DNA of 64,000 nucleotides from Dromaius novaehollandiae (GCF_036370855.1 NW_026991455.1:5001-69000), one strand, 5' to 3'; counted from the first letter of the stretch, positions 12,754 through 25,068 are shown. A program made the numbers and translations. Notes: generated by a model from the letters alone, not told the origin.

Positions 12754-12926
12754 AGGCATGGAAGTGAGGCTGACTGGCCTTGAGTTCCCTGGGTCCTCCT
12801 TCTTGCCCTTTTGCAAGACTGGAGTGACAGCTGCTTTCTTCCCTTCTTCAGGCACCTTTCCTGCTCACCATGACCTTTTCAAGATGACTGAGAGTAGCCT
12901 AAGCAAAGATATCTCCGCCAGCTCAG
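12754..12926 (-). mobile_element. CR1 internal fragment, near copy of 11,493-11,665
   Basis: About 170 bp match the RT-upstream part of the CR1 at 10.2-11.8 kb with about four substitutions by eye. Neither edge is a CR1 end: it starts and stops inside ORF2, so it is not an ordinary truncated insertion. Confidence 0.8.
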
Positions 12927-15214
12927 TGTCAGTGTGATGGGCCTGCGCTGTATCAAATCCAGACCTCAGGTCAGTGCACAGAGCTGAACGCTGGGTACAG
13001 GGGAAGGTTACAAACCCCAAAGAAGGGTTCGCAGCCTGCTGCTTAGGCTTCAGGGCTTACAACTTATTATTTAAGGATTTAGCCCTTTTCCTTTATCAGT
13101 AAGTCCTAAGCCCTGAACCCTAAGTGACAAACTGCAAGTCTTGGAACCCAAATGGTTGCCGAGGCTTTAAGATTTACGGATAAGGTTGGATTTTAAATTC
13201 TGCGTCCTGATCTCTAAATGAACAAACTGTAAACCCTGACTGATAAAGACTGAGCCCCACAAAAGAAAGTAATAAACTGTAATTCCTGGGTGGGATACCC
13301 TCAACAACAAACAAAATAATAAACCTTAAGTGAAAAATCCCAAACCCTCAGCTTTAAGCAAGAAACAGCAAAGCACGCATGAGCATGAAAACAGTAAAGA
13401 GAAGCCAAGGAGTTTTGCCTACAGCTTAGGAAGTTTCCCCTTCATTTAGAAGTACAGCAGAACAGGAAGACACGCACCAGAGTCACGGTACAGTTGCTGT
13501 TGATAGGCTTGGTTTTAGCCACCATTCAAATGGTAGCATGTGCAAGAATCACACCACGGGTTTGCACTAAGCTGCACTTCCACTGAACCTACCTGGAACA
13601 CTGCAAGCACTAATTCATCTCCGGGTCAGACAATTAATATTTTTGGTCTTTTCAGCTCCATGGGCAAACATCCATAGCCAGTGACACTAGTAACCACCTA
13701 GGGGACAGCCACCTTCCACCTCTCAACCCTGATCACATACGACGCAGCCCAGGACTTAGCTGTGTCCATGCTGCAAGTCAGAGCTCATCCTCCATGGCCA
13801 GCTACAGATCTCCCAGCTGTGACAAGGCTCCTTTGACTGCCCAGCTACGCTTCAGCACCTGCAAAGAGGTCAGAGCAGTTCCTGAGAGGCCAGGCAACTG
13901 CACAGCCCTTACAGAACTACTCCCTAGTCCAAGGCCCGTAATTGTTCCTACAGTTATGACTGACCTTCTATGCTGCTTCAGTCACCCTCTCTGGCTCCAT
14001 TTCATCAGAAAGATGTCAGAGCAGCTCTCATGGACAGTCAGGCTCGCTCAGGCACCCAGCCACCTCCAGCCTTCGGTAGATGGTCCTCTCCTCAGGCAAA
14101 CTCTGCCTCTGACGGACACTCTCTGAAAGCACTGTCCAGCCAAGGCAGGATAGAAACTAAGGCCTCCAAAAGCTCCATACTCCAGAGAGATGGAGCTGAT
14201 GGGAAACCGACTCGTGCTACTGGTACTGTAGGTTATGCTTTCGCTGTGTACTATGGTGCTGTTGCTTGTACACATGTAACCCCATTTCTCTGCTATAGCA
14301 AAGTTACTTTTGTAGCTGGCTCCTGAAAGAAACCATAACTTGTGAAAGCACAAAATCCCAGGTAAGACAGTTGCGTACTTAAGACATCAGTTGTGAAGGA
14401 CCTTTACTCTCAAAGCACAAACAATACTGGAACCCCTAGGCTTCAAAGAAAGAAGCCACCTGGAAGGTGTATGGCCCAGCATTAATAATACTAGAAGCAG
14501 AAATTGTTTGGAGGGGGCCAGAGCAGCAAAGAGCAAGGAGTTCCAAGGAAAGAAATGAGCCAGAAGCTCTGTAGATGATTGCACTTGCTAAGATAAACTC
14601 CAAGCATTCTTCATCAACAAGCGACAGTGGGGAGGAGAGTGGGGGTGTTGACAGCACAGCATAGCCCCTTGGGAAGCACTAGATCAACAACATGGGTTGA
14701 GCTGGAGATGTAGGGAAGACACCAGTTTGCATCAAGGCAGACCTGACAGAAAAGTGGGCTCGATGCTGGCGTTGTGACCATGACTCAAGCTGCACCACGT
14801 GGCAGCCCTGTCTGCACACAGGCGGACAAGATGCGGTAACTGCAGACTGCACTGACGAGAAGTAGTCGACAACAGCAGCAGCTCCAGACCGCCCTACCGC
14901 AGGCGCCTGTCCTAACACCCGAGTACTTGGAGCCTCTGCTGCTCTCTGCCTCCACGACACCTTCCCCAGGAGCCTCTTTGCTGCCTGCTACATACCCCAC
15001 AGCATCTCTGGCCCATTAGTGCTTCCCCCACTGCACAGCCACAGCCCTGTGCCTCTGCAGGCAGAGTCACTGCAGCGGTGTCTGATGTGACCCGAACCAG
15101 GCAGACCGATGGCACCCTCTGGGTGCTGCTGATCATTCTCTCTGCTGAGCACCAACCGCCTCTTGGCACCTGCCACACTAGACAAAACACACAGAAATGA
15201 CAGACCTTCAGCTG
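12927..15214. other. non-coding stretch with degenerate short repeats
   Basis: From about 13,050 to 13,370 the sequence keeps returning to variants of CCTAAGCCCTGAACCCTAAG and AAACTGTAAACCCTG, which looks like an old degenerate repeat. The rest to 15,214 has only scattered short open frames. No gene supported. Confidence 0.4.
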
Positions 15215-16060
15215 GACACAGGGACAGGGAGCAGAACAGAAGAAAAGAGGGGTAGAGAGCTTGGCAGAGGGATGGAGAAAGAAAGAGAAGGATAGAAACC
15301 TGGCCCCAGGTTCAGGGTGCTGGACTAGAAGGACTAGAAAGAGAGGGCTAGAAGGCCAGACAGATGGATGGGGGGCTGCACAGAGGACTGGGGAGCAGAA
15401 GAGAGCAAAAGAGGGAAGGGGAGGTGGGCAGAAGAATAAAGAGGGGCAAGGAGGGAAGGGGAGGCAGGCAGAGGGACAGGGAGCAAAAGAGAAGGGAAGA
15501 GAATCAAACAGAAGAGGAGGAACTGGAAAAGAGGGACAGGGAGCCGGTCAGAGCAATGGAAAGAGAATGAAAATGATGACTAGCTGGCCAGAAAGGTAGA
15601 GAGAGAAAAAGAGGGAGGGGAATTCAGACAGAGAGATGGGACAGAACAGGGGAAAAGAGGGATAGGGAGGCAAATAGATGGATGAGGAGCTGAACAGAGG
15701 GATGGAACTAGACAGAGAGGGCTGGGGAGGCGGACAGAGGGCCAGGAAGGCAAAGAGAAGTACAGAGAGACAGATGAGAGTGGCAGACAGATGGGGAGCT
15801 GGACAGAAGGACCAGAAGGATGGCGGGCAGGTAGCGGGATAGGGAGAGGAAGAGGATGCTGAAAAGCTGGATAGAGTGATAGGGAGCCAGTTAGAGGGAC
15901 ACAGATATTGACAGAGGGATGGAAAGAGTACAAGAGGGATGGGGAGCTGGCAGAGGAATGAGTAGCTAAACAAAGGGATCGGCACTGGACAGAGCCATGG
16001 GGAAAGAAAGAGAAGGATGGAGTGCTGGACAGAGGGATAGGGAGTGGAACCGGATGGATC
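15215..16060 (+). repeat. purine-rich degenerate tandem array
   Basis: The plus strand is strongly G+A rich and repeats variants of AGAGGGATAGGGAGC(T)GGACAG every 25-35 bases or so. Units vary in length and sequence, so this is a degenerate minisatellite or polypurine tract. The long Ser/Pro/Leu-rich frame on the minus strand here is a by-product of the repeat. Confidence 0.75.
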
Positions 16061-19000
16061 TGGACAGCCCGGAACAGCCCTTGCCACGCTCCAGCCCCAC
16101 TCGCCTGCCAAGCACGCAGAGGTCTCTGCACACTGCTGTGCCCAAAGTCCGCTTCTGGGCCTGCTTACCTGTTTCCCTACAGCTCCGGGGTATCTGCGTC
16201 TGCAAGAGCCAGCGTGCATGCACAGGCCCAGACTGGGGAGGAACCTTGTGTTCAGTCATGGTATTTTACTACTCCTTGTGCATTAGCCCCTTTCAGATGC
16301 TTAACCCCAAATGCCCTCAGCCCTTAACAACTTCAGTACCCATGGCACCTGGTTTCTCTATGCTCTCAAATCTTCCTTGCTCTTTCCTGTCTTGTTTGAA
16401 AACCCTCCCAGACCCCTTCTGTACTTACATGCTTCCTCAGAACAGGATCACTGAAAGCAACGAAATGGGCTGAGCTGCTCCTCTTTGAGTTGCTGGCCCT
16501 CAGAACAGCAGCCTGCAAATGAATCAAACCACCAAAGTCACTGGCAGACTCTCCTTTTGGAGCTTTTTCTCCCCACCAAAGCTTTAAGGATGGTTCCCTA
16601 ACCTGGGCAAATGCAGATCCTCCCTTAAGCACTGTAGCAGTTTTTATTCTGGGGTCCCAAGTCACTGTTATGACATTAAGCAGCAAAGCAAAGCAAAGCA
16701 AAGCAAAGACAGGTGGGGTCACAGCTTATCCATCTAGCCACAAAAATTCCTGTTTTAGGCCTCATTGGTTATTCCAGGTAAATAGACCAAAACAGAGCTC
16801 CAAACAGGCAGGTGAGGCCTCACACAGACCTCATGGCCCTGCTAGCAACAGCAGTGCCATAGCGACCGGGCTATCAGCCGCTATTCCCCCCCTCCTTTGC
16901 TGGTCCCTGCATTGCGGCTTATTACTCACAAGTCCAGTAAGGACGCTGCCAACCTTCCTACGGCCGAAGGCTCCTCATCAGGACCAGGCAGAGAACCTTT
17001 CTGCTGGCATTTGGATTCTCCTGGCCACTCTCGACATGTGATAACTTACAGAGGTCTGAGGGCGGTGGTGGTCTGTAGTTCTTCACGGCAGCATATAGTC
17101 GTTCCCCGAGGTTCTGAATGTCTAGGATTAACACAGTTTATAAATACAAAAATACTGCCACTATAGGGTGTAAAGGCAAGCTAACATTTCTGCAACCAAA
17201 GAAAACCTCTTTGTGTCTGACAGAATGAGCCGTACGCACCAGTGCCTATAGCTCAAGGCTAGCAACCCCTCCCAGGCAAGGTTCTTCTGGCAGACTGCGT
17301 ATCTGAACTCCTCCGTCTTGCCTAAGAATCTCCGTTGGGACGTAACAACTTTTCCAGCCAGCACTTGTTGATGGAGGCATAGTAAAATCCATCACCCTAC
17401 AAAAGTATAGAGCAAAGCAAAAAAAAAAAAAAAAAAAAAAAAAAATCAAAGCTCTGCAGAAAATTGTAAGAATCCGAAGTTGTTTATAAGCACAAAAGTG
17501 GATCTAATATGCACACAAGCAAGGTAAATGAGAATACACAAGCCACAAATACCGCTTCCCCCAACCCCTGTTTTGGAAGCCATGCACAAGACACGCACAA
17601 GAAGATCCACTGCTTGTAACACTTGCACAGTAAATCCCCCCCCCCCCGCCCCGGCTCTTTAAGATTAGCACCCATTGTGCCATTTGGATAGATGATACTC
17701 TGCTGTCTATTTGTTGCCCTGACGTTACTACTTTAGGGGGGACTGAGCAGATTGAATTACCTCTGTGCTATCAAAGATGAAAGTCTCCAAGATGGTTACA
17801 ACCTAGATTGCTGCTAAACAGTCTTTCTCACAGCTGGAGAATTTTTGTTCTGGCCCCAAAGGATGATACTGCTGGCACCCACTTTCCCTTACCAACATTT
17901 TCTAACAGTGCTGCTCCCATGGAGTCAGCAGGTGAAAAGCATTGCTGAAAAAGGCTTGCCTTGTCCTGGGAATTTGAGGGCAGGAAGTGTCACAGCCACT
18001 TACTCCCAGTTAGTGAAAGCAGCGTCACGTTCCTTGTTCCAGCTCTGTTCCTGACTTCCTTCCGGTAATTTCCACCATGGTCTGCTGCTACTGGCAAAGC
18101 CATGTTAACACTGCTGGAGGAAATTACATCCTCCTAAAATTGCTCTAAGTTGGAACTGATGAGAAGGAGCCTTAATTCCACAAGGCTTTAAGCTTTCTTC
18201 TATCTTCTGTCTTCCTGTTTCCGCAAATACCATTGCCAGGTAACTACCTGGCGGTTGCACTAATTGAGCCTTCCTGAAGTTGGTCTCTTAATTTTGCACT
18301 TCAGACACTTCTCTCTCTCATTCTCACTTGCACACAGAGGCTGTTCTCACTACCACACAGAGGACCAGAGGTGCTGAGTGACCATGCATGGCTAAGCAAA
18401 TGGTGCAAGAAAGAGGAATTCCAAATCACTAGGAACTACAGAAACATTTAAAACAGAAGGAACCTATAGAGGAGGCATGGCCTTCCTCATAAGCAACATG
18501 CAATCAGTCTGCTGACATTTACAATTGCAAAAAAAGAAAAGATACAAGAGAGTTGAACCTAAGAATTACAGAAAAGCCAACAAGTGTGAAAAAGGGCCTA
18601 GTTTGGGGTGATGCATACTGTAGAAGTAAAGATCTAAAATCTTTGTATTCCTAAGTAAAGCCTAAGGTAGCATTCGTCAAAGCACAAGAACAGCTCCACA
18701 TTCTTGCAAGAGTATCTACTACAACGGGTCCCAGCTTCAAAAAGGGAGTTAAATTTCATTATTTTAGGTAAAGAGAAACTAATGGGGCAGCTATAAAAAT
18801 AAAAATATTTTCAAGTTGCAGGGAGAACATTTAAAGACATTGCGTCGGAGATCATACATTATTACCGATTAGGAAAGGCTAAGAAGAGATCCAAAATAAT
18901 TATGCTGATGGGGGGGGATTAAGGTAGCCCTCAAAAAGTGGAAGTTATGCTCAGAGGCAGAAAACAGAAGTGGCCACAAACTTTCACTTTAAAGCACAAT

Positions 19001-19180
19001 ACCTCAGGCCTGAAAAGAAAAATAGTTTGAGGAAAACAATTTGCAGACAGCATGAGAACTGATGAGTATTTTCTCAGCCATGTGAGGAACTGGAAGACTA
19101 TCAAAGAATTTGTAAGGCCAGTTGATGGTCAAAACATAAAGAGGGTACTGAAAGTGGATTTTTTTGCACCCATTTTACTT
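16061..19180. other. non-coding stretch with microsatellites
   Basis: Contains a pentamer array AGCAA/AAGCA at about 16,681-16,709, a run of about 27 A at 17,419-17,445 and a C run near 17,636-17,647. No supported gene. Confidence 0.5.
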
Positions 19181-19189
19181 CAGGCAAAC

Positions 19190-20150
19190 TTGAGAAAGTT
19201 CCTGAGGGGGGATGCTCTCCCACCACCATCTGGTGCCAGTTACAAGCAGTCTGCATTCCTGTACTTCACACTCTGAAAGGGAGGATGTCAAGACTTTGAG
19301 ATAACACCTGCTTGGGCACCAGGACCCTGAGAAACAGCCTCCTCTCACTGCTGGGGCAGTGTTAATTATGGTGGTCTGGACTATCTCCTTCTCATCAGGA
19401 CCTTGAGAGAGAACACCTGCTTTCACAGCTGGGGGGTGTTAATCATTGCAGACTGCAATTTACTCCTTCTTACCCCAGCTATGGGATCTCTCCTTGGGAC
19501 CACCACTGAAAGAGTAAAGTGGTCATTTGCAAACTCCTTTCTTCAGTGCTGAAGAGTGCTCAAGGCAGCTAGCCTGCCACTGGGGGTGTTTGCACACACA
19601 CCCCCCCCCCCGCACACCCCATGACTGTGGGTGCAGTCATCATAACAGTGATGGAGGAGAGTTGAACCCTGCAGTAGCCAAAAGCTAGGGACTGGGACTG
19701 TGTGAAGAGAACTGCAGTTGGCCTAGTGACTCCACCTTCCCCTGAAGGGTAGAAATAGGTTGACCCCGAAGGCCCTCTTTGGCTCTTTGTGGGTGACAGG
19801 GAGCCTGCCAACTTGCAGATCCCCTTGGGACAGGGATGCTCTCCCACAGTTACTTCCCTGGGATTGAGTGTACATTGGCTGCTGAGGCAAAGTGTGGGTA
19901 AGATCAGTTAGAATTGTTTTGCCTAGTTCCTTTGTTTGGGTAGTTACAGTTAGTATAAATTAGCTAGCTTTGTCTGTTTACTAAGTAGCTACTGTTAGCA
20001 TAACTTTTAGTGTAATTAGAAAATCAATATTCTAGTTGAGCTAAGTTTCTGTTAATAAGAACTGTTGCTTTGTACCGTTGTAACTTGTGCAGTAAATTTT
20101 GATCTTTGAAACAAGCTGTGCAGTAAATCTCCTCCCCTCCCTCACACCAC
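19190..20150 (+). repeat. LTR-like debris
   Basis: Two stretches (19,300-19,350 and 19,370-19,460) carry TGTTAAT plus CATCAGGACCTTGAGAG-type sequence resembling part of the 951-bp LTR at 48,839 (its TTTGTCAGGACCTTGAGAGC at 49,221-49,240). Downstream there is a T-rich stretch with a repeated GTGCAGTAAAT. This may be an old LTR of a related ERV family; borders and family are unproven. Confidence 0.3.
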
Positions 20151-20199
20151 AAGAAACCCACACAGTCCAGAACTGTAAGGTATTGGTTGTTCTGCAACA

Positions 20200-20451
20200 G
20201 CATGCAAAGGCAAGATTGGCGTGCCTTGAGACATTGCCATGAGACACTGTTGTTAGGGGAGCCATTTTAACAGGGTGGCACTGCTGTTGGTAGGCTGTGA
20301 GTAGGCCTGGTATAAGTTTTGGGAGGGGAGGAAGCTGAGAGGGGCACTTGTTCTGGGGCAGCAGTAGACATGCAAAGGTAAGACTGGCATGCCTAGAGCT
20401 CTTCTCTGCGATCCCTGGTTGGTGGGTGAGCCTTTTTAGCAGGGTAGCACT
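20200..20451 (+). repeat. two divergent copies of an ~85-bp unit
   Basis: The segment at 20,200-20,281 (CATGCAAAGGCAAGATTGGC to AACAGGGTGGCAC) is repeated in diverged form at 20,367-20,451 (CATGCAAAGGTAAGACTGGC to AGCAGGGTAGCAC). It lies just before the probable LTR at 20,452. Confidence 0.6.
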
Positions 20452-20966
20452 TGTTAGGGAAATTTCCTACTCTACTCTAGTTTTGGAGAAAAAGAACATG
20501 CAAGGTCATGGGCCCTACAAGTAGAACATCTTACATGACCTTGCCTTAACCATGCTTTTTGTAGAAAGTTGAGGAACTGCAAAGAAACCAGTTTAATCCA
20601 GCCAGCAGTACAAAAGTGGCTCAAAGGTAGCACCAGAAGAGGTGCAAAATCAGCTAATGAATAATTACAAGATGCACCATCTAAGGCTGGTGTGAAACTA
20701 TCTCGTACTATAACATAGCAAGGGAATTGGTAGAACTAAGAATCCTAGATAGTTCTGGCTGGTTATGTAAGCTAAAGTATTGAATATAGAACAATTTACT
20801 ATCTCTTTAAAAGTTGTAACAAAAATATTGCTCAGGGTCCTTCTTGTGCTTCCAGCCAAGAGGCACCTTATAGCTGGCAATAGAACTTAAAAAACTTAGA
20901 AATCCGACTCCTGCTGCTCATTACCGGTGCCTGTGAATGAACAAAAGAAAAGAGAGAATTTTAGCA
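20452..20966 (+). mobile_element. probable 5' LTR of a decayed gammaretrovirus-like ERV
   Basis: The limits are inferred: it starts with TGTTAGGG, ends in TTAGCA, and is followed three bases later by a primer-site-like sequence. No matching 3' LTR was found, so the borders rest on position and TG...CA ends only. Confidence 0.45.
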
Positions 20967-20969
20967 GTT

Positions 20970-20990
20970 TGGGGACCCAGATATGGGACC
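20970..20990 (+). other. primer-binding site, Arg-tRNA-like
   Basis: TGGGGACCCAGATATGGGAC resembles the complement of the 3' end of arginine tRNAs of the CCT/CCG group, with mismatches. It is similar to the better preserved site at 46,605. Confidence 0.45.
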
Positions 20991-22422
20991 CAGGGGGCTT
21001 CCAATCTGGTGAGTGCCAGAACCACATTCAACACAGCTGGCCCAGGGTGATTTCACCTGACAGTCGTTGTGGTGTCCATACTCACTAGGGAGCTACTAAA
21101 ACCGGGTCAGCACAAGTCATGGCGGGGCTCAGTAAGGAAGGTAAAATGAGGTTCATTGCTAGCAGAAATTCTGGAAATTCTGAAGAACTGGGAGAAAACT
21201 GAAGGTTCCTCGGGTCTCAGTAAGGGTGGAGCAATTACCGTCTGTCAGGAAGAATGGCCACTACAGACTCGAGAAGGGGATGCCCTCTGAGCTATGGCCT
21301 CAGGATGGTTCATCTGGAGGATCAGAAACCTCAGCAAATGGACTACTGGTATATCTGGGATAATTGAGTATTGAAACATCCTGGGCATTTGCAGATTCAA
21401 GTAAGGTAAGACATATGCTTGCGCAACAAATGCTGGGAGACTCGAGTGACGACTTTGCTGCTGCTTGCCCTTACTCTGCTTCAGCACCTGAATCTGCTTC
21501 TGCTCAAACTTCTATCTTATACCCATCACTTCCCTTGTGAAACTAATCTGTTGCTTTTCAAGCTCCTGTGATTGGGACTGTGATGCCTAACCTGGCTGCA
21601 AGGGCACCAGTGGCACCAGGCCAGCAGCCCCCCCCACACTGGTCTTGCATGCCTATGTTTATCAGCTGGGAGCTCTGCAAGATCTAATTCAATGGGCACA
21701 GCAAAAGCTCCGGGTGCAGGAAGGCCTGGAGGAGGCAGCCCAACTGTTTTCTACAATAATAGAGGGACATCGCCCTTGTTGGGGAGATGTTTAAGGATTG
21801 TTACAACAGATGTTTCAGCTAGGGGATAGAGAACGGATATTGGAAAAAGGATGAGGAATTGGCAGATTGAAACAAAACCAACAACCTTGATCATGAGTAG
21901 GTCTGAATTGGGATTATAATAATGCAGATGATCAGGCAGCATGCGAAATGGCATGCCAAAATCTAATTTTCACAATAAGAGCTGCAGGGCAAATGGGCAT
22001 TAACTGGGAAAGGCTTCAGGAAGTAAGGCAAAAGTCTGAGGAAGTTGTATTATGCTATGGAGGGATGTCTGTGGAAAATTTTAGTGAAAGGCTGGCAGTG
22101 AGCATATTTGTCCAGCAAGCGACCCCAGATGTCTGTAAGTATTTCAGAAAACATGCTCCAGGATGGCAGGAGAGAATTTACAGAAGATACTATTGTTAGC
22201 AACTTACATATGTGATGGAAGGTCAGAAAAAGAAAGGAAGGAGAAGGAAAGATGAAAGTGGGAGGAAGTGAGTATGTTGGCACCAGCACTGGGAGGAGTT
22301 CCAAAGGTTAAAGGAAGGGGAATAAATGTGAGAGGATGAGGTCAAAAGGGAAGAGGGACCCGAGGAGCAGGAATGGGTAGGGGACAGTTGGACCCAAATT
22401 GCGGGGCATATTGTAGGAAATA
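20991..22422 (+). pseudogene. decayed gag of the 20.5-23.7 kb ERV
   Basis: Most of the gag is broken into short frames. The clearest piece is the 84-codon frame at 21,948-22,199, which looks like the C-terminal half of a gammaretroviral-type capsid (it includes Q-Q-A-T-P-D-V near its middle). A lysine- and glutamate-rich segment follows (22,215-22,320), as in the charged tail before nucleocapsid in this group. No intact zinc knuckle was found. Not functional. Confidence 0.55.
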
Positions 22423-23711
22423 TTGAAAAGAGATTTACAAATGATTACACTGTCAAAAAACACTAAATTAATGCAATATGTAGGTGACTTGTTGATTGTG
22501 AGTCCTGATTGTGATTTTTTTTTCTTTATGCTAGATACTAAAATATTGTTGTGTGCTATAACGGAAAAGGGACATAAAGTCTCTCTTGCCAAAATGCGGT
22601 TGTACCAGCAACAAGCTAATTATTTGGGAAGGATAATTTAGTCCTCTCTCAGGAGAGAGACTGATATCATCAGAGTGAATACAAGCAATCCAAGAAATAC
22701 CAGTCCCTCAGATGAAAAGGCAGGTTAGGGCCTTTTTAGGTGCATTAGGCTTTAATAGGTATTAGGTTTCACTATTCACTAGGTTTACTGAAAAAAGCAA
22801 AGGCATTAACACAGTTAACTAAAGATAGTGAACCAGATTTAGTGGTGTGGACTCCAGAGGTGGAAAAAGCATTTAAAGAGCTAAAGCAGGCAGTTCTGAA
22901 AGCTCCCTCTTCAGCATTACTGGACTATGGAAAGTCCTTTGTGTTATATTAGAATGAACGAAAGGGAATCGCAAGCAATGTTCTAGTTTGGAAAACTGCC
23001 CAGGGCTGGTGTGCGATAGCTTCTTATTCAGCGCAGCTGGATCTGGTAGTTCAAGGAATGACTGCATGCTCTAGGACTGTAGTGGCAATGGCTATAATGA
23101 TTCGGAAGGTGAGGAATAGTGTTTTAGGACACCCTTTAACTGTAATGGTGCCTCATGCAGTGAAAATTGTCCTGACCCAGCAGGGTCACTCATTAGTTAC
23201 CCACTAATGGTTGCATTGGTCTGAGCTAGTTTTCTTCACTGAACCAAATGTGGTTTTAGAACAGTGTGATATGCTAAACCCAGCTACTTTGCTACCAGAA
23301 AGACTGCAACCCAAAGAAAAAGTAATTCACAGTTGTCTGGAAGTGATAGACTGGAGGCCAACCATTCTACCTACTCTGGAAGAAGAGCCCCTGCGCAATC
23401 TGGATTTACTCTTGTTCTGTGATAGATCATCATCCTATGAAAAGGGTCAAAGGGTTGCAGGGTATGCAGTAGCTATGCAATATATAGGACTGGAAGCTGG
23501 ATCCCTTCGAGGACAATTTGGGGCTCAGGCAGCAGAACTGATAGCCATAACCCGAGCATGTATTATAGCCACAGATAAGACTGCTAATATTGATATGGAC
23601 TCAAAATATGCTTTGGGACTGGTATTTGGAACGGGAATAGTTTGGAAAGAAAGAGGCTTCTCGACAGCAGTAAGACACCAAATAGCCCACTGACATCAGA
23701 TTTTAGAGGAA
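22423..23711 (+). pseudogene. decayed pol (RT to RNase H) of the same ERV
   Basis: RT palm sequence opens the segment: the catalytic Y-x-D-D motif reads Y-V-G-D near 22,480, so one catalytic aspartate is lost. The H-K-V-S-L motif and downstream connection appear in shifting frames with several stops to about 23,020. From 23,027 the sequence is copy B of the duplicated block and continues through an RNase H domain with the altered C-D-R-S-S motif. A CR1 then interrupts it. The protease region and integrase are not seen. Confidence 0.75.
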
Positions 23712-24760
23712 CTGAACTATCTGAAGGGAGGCTGTGAAGAGGATGAGGCCAGACTCTTCTCAGTGGTGCCCAGGGGCAGGATGAGAGGCAGTGGGCACAA
23801 ACAGAAACACAGGAAGTTCCACCTGAACATCAGGAAAAAATTCTTTACTGAACAGGTGACTGAGCCTTCAAAGAGGTTTTCCAGAGAGGTTGTGGTGTCT
23901 CCATCCTTGAGATACTCAGAAGCCATCTAGACAACATCCTGGGCAATGTGCTCTCGGTGACCCTGCTGAAGCAGGGAGGTTGGACTAGAAGCTTTCCAGA
24001 GGTTTCTTCCAACCGCAACTGTTCTTGGATTCTGTGATGGCACTGGCGGGTGCTTTGTCTTCTGGTGGTGCTTGCTTGTCTTCTGGGGCTAAAGGCAAGG
24101 GCCTTGTGCAAGTTACAAAGCTTGTTCCTGCTATCAATTCCTGGAGTTGTGATCTTTGTCAAAAAAAGCATCCCTTGGGGCTGCAGGCCTGCTGTTTTGG
24201 TAGCAGTGGGAGGCTTAGTTCCCATCAGTGTTAGTGGACTTAGAGAAGGGCTGTTCCTCTCCCAGCAGAGCACTTCTTACCAGAGTGCTCCCCAGAACAA
24301 ACCTTGTGGGAGCCCATTTGTGCTGAATAGGAGCAGGAGCAGCAGCTGGGGCTGCCCAGGAAGGGCTGGGGCTCAACGGCTGCCCCATCTGCTTTGCTGA
24401 CTCTTAGGGCACACATGATGCTCCAGCCCTTTGCAGCATGCTCTCTCTTTGGGTGCCCTCCTGGCATCTGCCAGGACTTTACACGCTCCATCTAGGCTCT
24501 CCTGCCTGTTCTCCCAGTGCATGCTGGGCTAGGGGGCTGGGAACACCCATCGCCAAGCTCAGGACTGGCAGGAGCTGCCCCTCCAATGTTCCTCTCCCCC
24601 AGGGCTGCCTGCAGGAGACTTTCTCAGCAGTGGTGGGGAAGGGGTGCCGGGTGGCCCCCAAGCTCAGTGGGCCTTGGCTCACCTTCTTGCTGTGGTCACA
24701 TGAAGGTTGGCAGCGTGGTGATCTCCAGCTGGATGTGGGCCAGGTCAGGGAGCACCTGCT
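23027..24760 (+). repeat. 1.73-kb segmental duplication, copy B
   Basis: Counterpart of 3941-5674. It joins without a break to upstream ERV pol at its left edge. At its right edge it stops exactly at the first base of the betaretrovirus-like LTR (24,761). It carries a second copy of the last coding exon of the unnamed gene (24,755-24,696, minus strand), which is cut off from the rest of that gene and presumably silent. Confidence 0.9.
23719..24041 (+). mobile_element. CR1 LINE 3' end (copy B)
   Basis: Same element as at 4633-4955, carried inside the duplicated block, again interrupting the ERV RNase H sequence. Confidence 0.88.
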
Positions 24761-25068
24761 TGTGGCATACGACGACACAGAGCTGAGGTAGAGTAGTGCG
24801 AAAGATCTTTTATTGAAAACACAATGGCTGGTTATATAGCAATCTGGCAGGCCGGCAGGATAGTCCAGCAGGACAGGCCCACCGCAGCTGCTGGCACGTA
24901 GGCAGGAAGGCACACCGTGACTGCTGGCATGTAGGCAGGAAGGCACATGATCACTAGCAACTCACGTGCACACATTCTGGCCACAAATCATAGTTACTAC
25001 ATCATTACTTTCTTTCTTAGAGATTCTCTGCTGTCTTACACAGTGCCATCCTGTTTTGGTCCCCAACA
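24761..25068 (-). repeat. 3' LTR of betaretrovirus-like provirus (308 bp)
   Basis: Read on the minus strand it runs TGTTGGGGACC ... TATGCCACA. It has a TATATAA box (plus 24,832-24,838) and an AATAAA signal about 25 bases further (plus 24,808-24,814), giving a short R. Compared with the 5' LTR it lacks a 76-bp U3 segment. Confidence 0.9.

Noticed and set aside
15548..16219. 223-codon Ser/Pro/Leu-rich minus-strand frame
   Set aside because: Complement of the purine-rich repeat; composition explains it and no family motif is present.
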